Source: an uncultured Ruminococcus sp.
GTDB lineage: Bacteria > Bacillota > Clostridia > Oscillospirales > Ruminococcaceae
DNA length: 64,000 nucleotides
NCBI RefSeq assembly: GCF_946415235.1
Contig: NZ_CAMKRR010000004.1
Location: forward strand, 48,781 to 112,780
Reading direction: 5' to 3'
In this document: positions 60,783 through 64,000 of the stretch, in pieces
How positions within the stretch are numbered: the stretch's first letter is position 1
Layout of the letters: the number at the start of each line of letters is the position of its first letter
Position numbers and translations under genes: made by a program
Notes under the pieces: model-generated
What the model was told of the DNA's origin: nothing
What the model saw: only the letters and a program-made list of their open reading frames with translations
The model's database searches: none

Positions 60783-61214
60783 TCAGAGCTCCGCAAGAGC
60801 CTGAACTGCAAGATAATAGCTTCCGAAGCCGAAGCCGCTTATACTGCCCTTGCAGACAGGTGCAATAACGGAATTAGAGCGGAATTCGTCCCTTGCGAAA
60901 ACATTGCTGATATGTACTTCTATGACAGGTATCTTTATTGCTGCTATAGCGTCGCGTATAGCATAGCTGTAGTGGGTGTACGCTCCTGCATTGATTATCA
61001 CGCCGTCAAATGTTGTCCTTGCAGCGTGGAGCTTGTCTATGATAGCTCCCTCATGATTGGACTGGAATATCTCACATTCAAGTCCCTGTTCCTTTGCACG
61101 GTCGATAATATTGCTGTTGAGAGTGTCAATGCCTGTATTTCCGTATATTCCCGGCTCACGCTCACCGAGCAGATTAAGGTTCGGACCATGTATAACAAGT
61201 ATTTTCTTTATCAT
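60783..61214 (-). CDS. aroQ: 3-dehydroquinate dehydratase, type II
   Basis: 143 residues. ILVIHGPNLNLLGEREPGIYG (about 5-25, in part GPNLNLLGERE) with Arg and catalytic Tyr, GVIINAGAYTHYSYAIRDAI (about 74-93), and VEVHISNVFARDEFR with the active His. Third step of chorismate synthesis. It ends 11 bases before pepP. Confidence 0.96.
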   Translation of the reverse strand: MIKKILVIHGPNLNLLGEREPGIYGNTGIDTLNSNIIDRAKEQGLECEIFQSNHEGAIIDKLHAARTTFDGVIINAGAYTHYSYAIRDAIAAIKIPVIEVHISNVFARDEFRSNSVIAPVCKGSISGFGFGSYYLAVQALAEL

Positions 61215-61216
61215 AT

Positions 61217-61756
61217 TTACTCCTTTTCATCGTCAACAAATTTGTCGGGCAAAAACGGCTTCTCAAGTACTCTCTTGAAGCGTATGAAGCGTTTGCTCTT
61301 CGGCTCAGGCTGCATGGGCTGTACAAACAGCATTTTAATATGCGAATGATTTGCTCCCCATACATCCGTAAACATCTGATCTCCCACAGCTGCGGTCTCC
61401 GATGCCTTAAGCCCCATTTTCTTCATAGCTGCGGCATATCCTCTTTTTAGGGGTTTTCCGCCGTCACAGACGTAATCAAGGCCGAGAGGAGCTGCAAATC
61501 TTTTTACGCGCTCGTCGTGGTTATTTGAGAGTATTATCAGCTTTATCCCGCTTTTTTTCATATTCCCGAGCCATTCGGGTATACCCTCGGCAGGAACGGG
61601 ATCATCATGAAAAGCGAGAGTATTGTCGACATCGAGGATAAGTCCCTTTATGCCGTGCTTTTTCAGGAAAGACGGTGTTATGCCGACAGTTCTCCTGAAT
61701 GCGAAATCCACGTCGGTTTTTGTAATTTTATGCTTTAATCCCAAGCTATTTGTCAA
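61217..61756 (-). CDS. yqeG: YqeG-family HAD phosphatase
   Basis: 179 residues from a TTG start at 61756; the exact start is uncertain because GGAG touches this codon. HAD motif I LILDVDNTLAFHD (about 35-47), motif II IILSNNHDERVK (about 74-85), motif III with KPLKRGY (about 98) and motif IV GDQMFTDVWGAN (about 121-132). Type IIIA phosphatase of unclear substrate. aroQ begins two bases after its stop. Confidence 0.9.
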   Translation of the reverse strand: MTNSLGLKHKITKTDVDFAFRRTVGITPSFLKKHGIKGLILDVDNTLAFHDDPVPAEGIPEWLGNMKKSGIKLIILSNNHDERVKRFAAPLGLDYVCDGGKPLKRGYAAAMKKMGLKASETAAVGDQMFTDVWGANHSHIKMLFVQPMQPEPKSKRFIRFKRVLEKPFLPDKFVDDEKE

Positions 61757-61772
61757 CTCCGTTCAACAAATG

Positions 61773-61797
61773 AAAAAGCGAGCCGCAGCCCGCTTTT
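61773..61797 (-). terminator. Terminator of rpsU
   Basis: On the minus strand AAAAGCGGGC and GCTCGCTTTTT pair with a mismatch around a short loop, ending in a T run, 26 bases after the rpsU stop. Confidence 0.7.
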
Positions 61798-61822
61798 ATC
61801 AACATTAATCAATTCCGCAAGA

Positions 61823-61996
61823 TCAATACTTACGCTTACGAGCTGCCTCAGACTTCTTCTTACGCTTTACCGAAGGCTTCTCGTAGTGCTCTCTCTTACG
61901 AACCTCAGCAATTACGCCATCCTTTGCACATGATCTCTTAAATCTCTTAAGAGCTGTGTCCAAAGACTCGTTTTTGCCAACACGAACTTCTGCCAC
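61823..61996 (-). CDS. rpsU: 30S ribosomal protein S21
   Basis: 57 residues from a GTG start at 61996, preceded by GGGAGGG. The short, basic sequence is typical: [20 protein letters not shown] (part), [22 protein letters not shown] (in part [14 protein letters not shown]) and final KY. Its small size makes it easy to overlook. It has its own promoter 140 bases upstream and a terminator before yqeG. Confidence 0.97.
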   Translation of the reverse strand: MAEVRVGKNESLDTALKRFKRSCAKDGVIAEVRKREHYEKPSVKRKKKSEAARKRKY

Positions 61997-62133
61997 TAAA
62001 TTTCCCTCCCTTGTTCAGAGGTTGCACAGAGCATTTGCTCCATGGCATCTATACTAATCACCCATACGGGCGTCAGTCAGCGCATACCCCAATACATAGC
62101 AGATACACATATAATCATATATAATATACTATA

Positions 62134-62162
62134 AGTTTACCACATTTTCCGCTCGTTGTCAA
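62134..62162 (-). promoter_or_regulatory. Promoter of rpsU
   Basis: Minus strand TTGACA (62162-62157), 17 bases, TAAACT (62139-62134). The leader is about 130 bases and includes a hairpin GAGCA-AA-TGCTC (62029-62040) near the ribosome binding site. Confidence 0.7.
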
Positions 62163-62189
62163 GCGTTTTTTTATTAATTAATAATTTCG

Positions 62190-64000
62190 TTACTTTGCAA
62201 CAATATTAACAAGCTTATTTGGTACATATATCTGCTTGACTATGGTCTTTCCGTCAATGGCTTCCTTGACCTTTTCGTCGTTAAGAGCCATTTCCATTAC
62301 AGAATCCTTGTCTGCGTCAACTGCAATATTCAGCTTAGCCTTTACCTTGCCGTTTATCTGTACGACGATCTCGATAGTGTCCTCCTTGCAGAGCTCTTCA
62401 TCGTATACAGGCCAGCTCTCATATGCAATAGTGTCATTATGTCCCATGATGCTCCATATTTCCTCTCCCATATGAGGAGTGATGCATGAAAGCATCTTTA
62501 TAAGTCCCTCGGCATATTCCCTCGGGCATGAATCGTTCTTGTATACCGCATTCACAAATATCATCATCTGACTGATAGCAGTATTGAATGCAAGCTTCTC
62601 AAAGTCGTCGGTGACCTTTTTTACTGTCTGGTGATATACCTTTGTAAGTGCGCCGTCGTTTGTATCGGTGAGCTTATCGGACTCTGTGAAGAAATTCCAT
62701 ACTCTCTGGATAAATCTCTTTGCACCCTCGACGCCGTTTTTGCTCCACGGCTTGCTTACCTCGAGAGGTCCCATGAACATCTCGTAAAGGCGGAGAGTAT
62801 CTGCACCGTAATCCCTTACGATATCGGACGGATTTACGACGAACTCAGGGAAACGCTTACCCATTTTGATACCGTTCTCGCCAAGTATCATACCCTGATG
62901 AACCAGCTTCTTGAAGGGCTCCTTTGTGGGAGCTAAGCCCTTGTCGTAGAGGTATCTGTTCCATATACGGGAATAGATAAGGTGTCCTACAGCGTGCTCT
63001 GGACCGCCTATATAAAGGTCAACAGGCATCCAGTGCTTAAGGAGCTCCTGATCTGCGAATTCCTTGTCGTTGTGCGGGTCGATATATCTGAAGTAATACC
63101 AGCTTGAGCCAGCACTTCCGGGCATTGTCGAGGTCTCACGTGTACCCTTTATGCCGTTATGATCGTACTTTTTCCACTCCTCTGCATTTTCAAGTGGAGC
63201 TTTTCCGTTCTTGCCCTTGTAATCGTCAAGCTCGGGGAGAATGAGCGGGAGCTCTTCATCGTCGAGGGCATGGATAGTTCCGTCCTCGCAGTGTACTACA
63301 GGAACAGGCTCGCCCCAGTAACGCTGACGTGCGAAGATCCACTCACGGAAGTGATAATTTACCGTGCGCTTTGCCCTTCCCATTTTTTCAAGCTTCTGAG
63401 TGATAGCTTCCTTTGCTTCCTCAACGGTAAGACCTGTGAATTCCTCAGAGTTAATGAGCTTATAGCCCTTTCCGAGGTACTCTGTCTTTTCCATAGCGGC
63501 TTCGGAAACGTCTATATGGCCGTCCTTGCCGTCGATTACCTGAATCATGTCGATATTATGAGCTATGGCGTACTCAAAGTCTCGCTGGTCGTGGCTCGGA
63601 ACTGCCATAACAGCGCCTGTACCGTAGCTTGCAAGTACGAAATCGCCGATGAACATACGGACTTCCTTGCCGTTTACGGGATTTATACAGGTAACGCCCT
63701 TGAGCTCACAGCCTGACTTGGTCTTGTTAAGCTCTGTACGGTCCATGTCGTTCTTCTTCTTTGTCTCGTCAATGTATGCCTGTACCTCTTCACTGTTCTG
63801 TACACGGTCGAGAAGGCTCTCTGTGATAGATCCGTCGGGAGCGAGCACCATGAAAGTGATACCGTAGATAGTTTCGATACAGGTAGTAAAGATAGAGAAC
63901 TTTCCTCCGCCGACAATATCGAATTCTACTTCAACACCCGTTGACTTGCCTATCCAGTTGCGCTGTATAGCCTTTGTGGACTCGGGCCAGTCTATCTCGT
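62190..64000 (-). CDS. leuS: Leucyl-tRNA synthetase (3' part)
   Basis: The last 603 codons are inside the window; the start and HIGH motif lie beyond 64000. Editing domain motifs are visible: TFMVLAPDGS region, then FVLASYGTGAVMAVPSHDQRDF (in part GTGAVMAVPSHDQRDF) for amino-acid proofreading. WIFARQRYWGEPVP, then KMGKRFPEFVVNPSDIV where KMGKR replaces KMSKS, followed by the helical anticodon domain and a C-terminal QINGKVKAKLNI domain. Charges tRNA-Leu. rpsU lies downstream in the same direction but has its own promoter. Confidence 0.97.
   Translation of the reverse strand, partial: EIDWPESTKAIQRNWIGKSTGVEVEFDIVGGGKFSIFTTCIETIYGITFMVLAPDGSITESLLDRVQNSEEVQAYIDETKKKNDMDRTELNKTKSGCELKGVTCINPVNGKEVRMFIGDFVLASYGTGAVMAVPSHDQRDFEYAIAHNIDMIQVIDGKDGHIDVSEAAMEKTEYLGKGYKLINSEEFTGLTVEEAKEAITQKLEKMGRAKRTVNYHFREWIFARQRYWGEPVPVVHCEDGTIHALDDEELPLILPELDDYKGKNGKAPLENAEEWKKYDHNGIKGTRETSTMPGSAGSSWYYFRYIDPHNDKEFADQELLKHWMPVDLYIGGPEHAVGHLIYSRIWNRYLYDKGLAPTKEPFKKLVHQGMILGENGIKMGKRFPEFVVNPSDIVRDYGADTLRLYEMFMGPLEVSKPWSKNGVEGAKRFIQRVWNFFTESDKLTDTNDGALTKVYHQTVKKVTDDFEKLAFNTAISQMMIFVNAVYKNDSCPREYAEGLIKMLSCITPHMGEEIWSIMGHNDTIAYESWPVYDEELCKEDTIEIVVQINGKVKAKLNIAVDADKDSVMEMALNDEKVKEAIDGKTIVKQIYVPNKLVNIVAK

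Overview
The window looks like chromosomal DNA of a Ruminococcus-type gut or rumen Firmicute, probably close to Ruminococcus flavefaciens. Three things point there. A large secreted pectin esterase carries a type I dockerin between Thr-rich linkers, which marks a cellulosome. Sporulation-type genes (spoIIP, gerW) and clostridial neighbourhoods (scpA-scpB-DUF2953-gerW-dacF, dgt-dnaG-rpoD, efp-pepP-aroQ-yqeG) are present. Promoters are of the low-GC Gram-positive sigma-A type, nearly all with 17-base spacers. The species call is inference. No prophage, insertion sequence, CRISPR array or rRNA is visible.

Layout. 1-2200: membrane genes divergent from a TetR regulator with two candidate operators. 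2400-5800: an inverted-repeat element, tRNA-Arg, a papain-like amidase, spoIIP and a polysaccharide deacetylase. 5840-14000 (minus strand): one long gene train, from two M50 proteins through scpA, scpB, DUF2953, gerW, dacF-like, rluB and metA to a small membrane protein. 14200-18200 (plus): rpmB, an unknown gene, an amino-acid ABC transporter and a MATE exporter. 18240-27160 (minus): cysK, metG, gltX, a secreted Cys-rich peptide, and an operon of peptidoglycan-binding and SpoIID-like proteins. 27290-29480 (plus): two unknown membrane proteins and a cyclophilin. 29590-32730 (minus): the dockerin esterase with two CE12 domains. 33040-34690 (plus): an XRE regulator and two RadC-like proteins. 34740-39090 (minus): metK under a SAM-I riboswitch, and a two-component system. 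39330-54420 (plus): a GGDEF/EAL protein, pfkA, phosphohexomutase, a DUF6311-like protein, rpmE, yigZ, dgt-dnaG-rpoD, and an EAL protein fused to a beta-solenoid. 54520-58410 (plus): ychF, a DJ-1 protein, a decayed NTF2-like remnant, glnA and an ANTAR regulator. 58550-64000 (minus): efp, pepP, aroQ, yqeG, rpsU and the 3' part of leuS.

Most genes are core housekeeping: translation, replication, amino-acid and sulfur metabolism, envelope and sporulation. The best candidates for something new are (1) the cytoplasmic EAL protein whose C-terminal third is a glycine-rich beta-solenoid, preceded by a leader that can fold into a compact H-type pseudoknot; (2) the XRE plus twin RadC operon, where the two RadC copies have decayed in complementary ways; (3) the monocistronic secreted 8-cysteine peptide; and (4) the glnA-linked ANTAR protein with a receiver domain that lacks its phospho-acceptor Asp.
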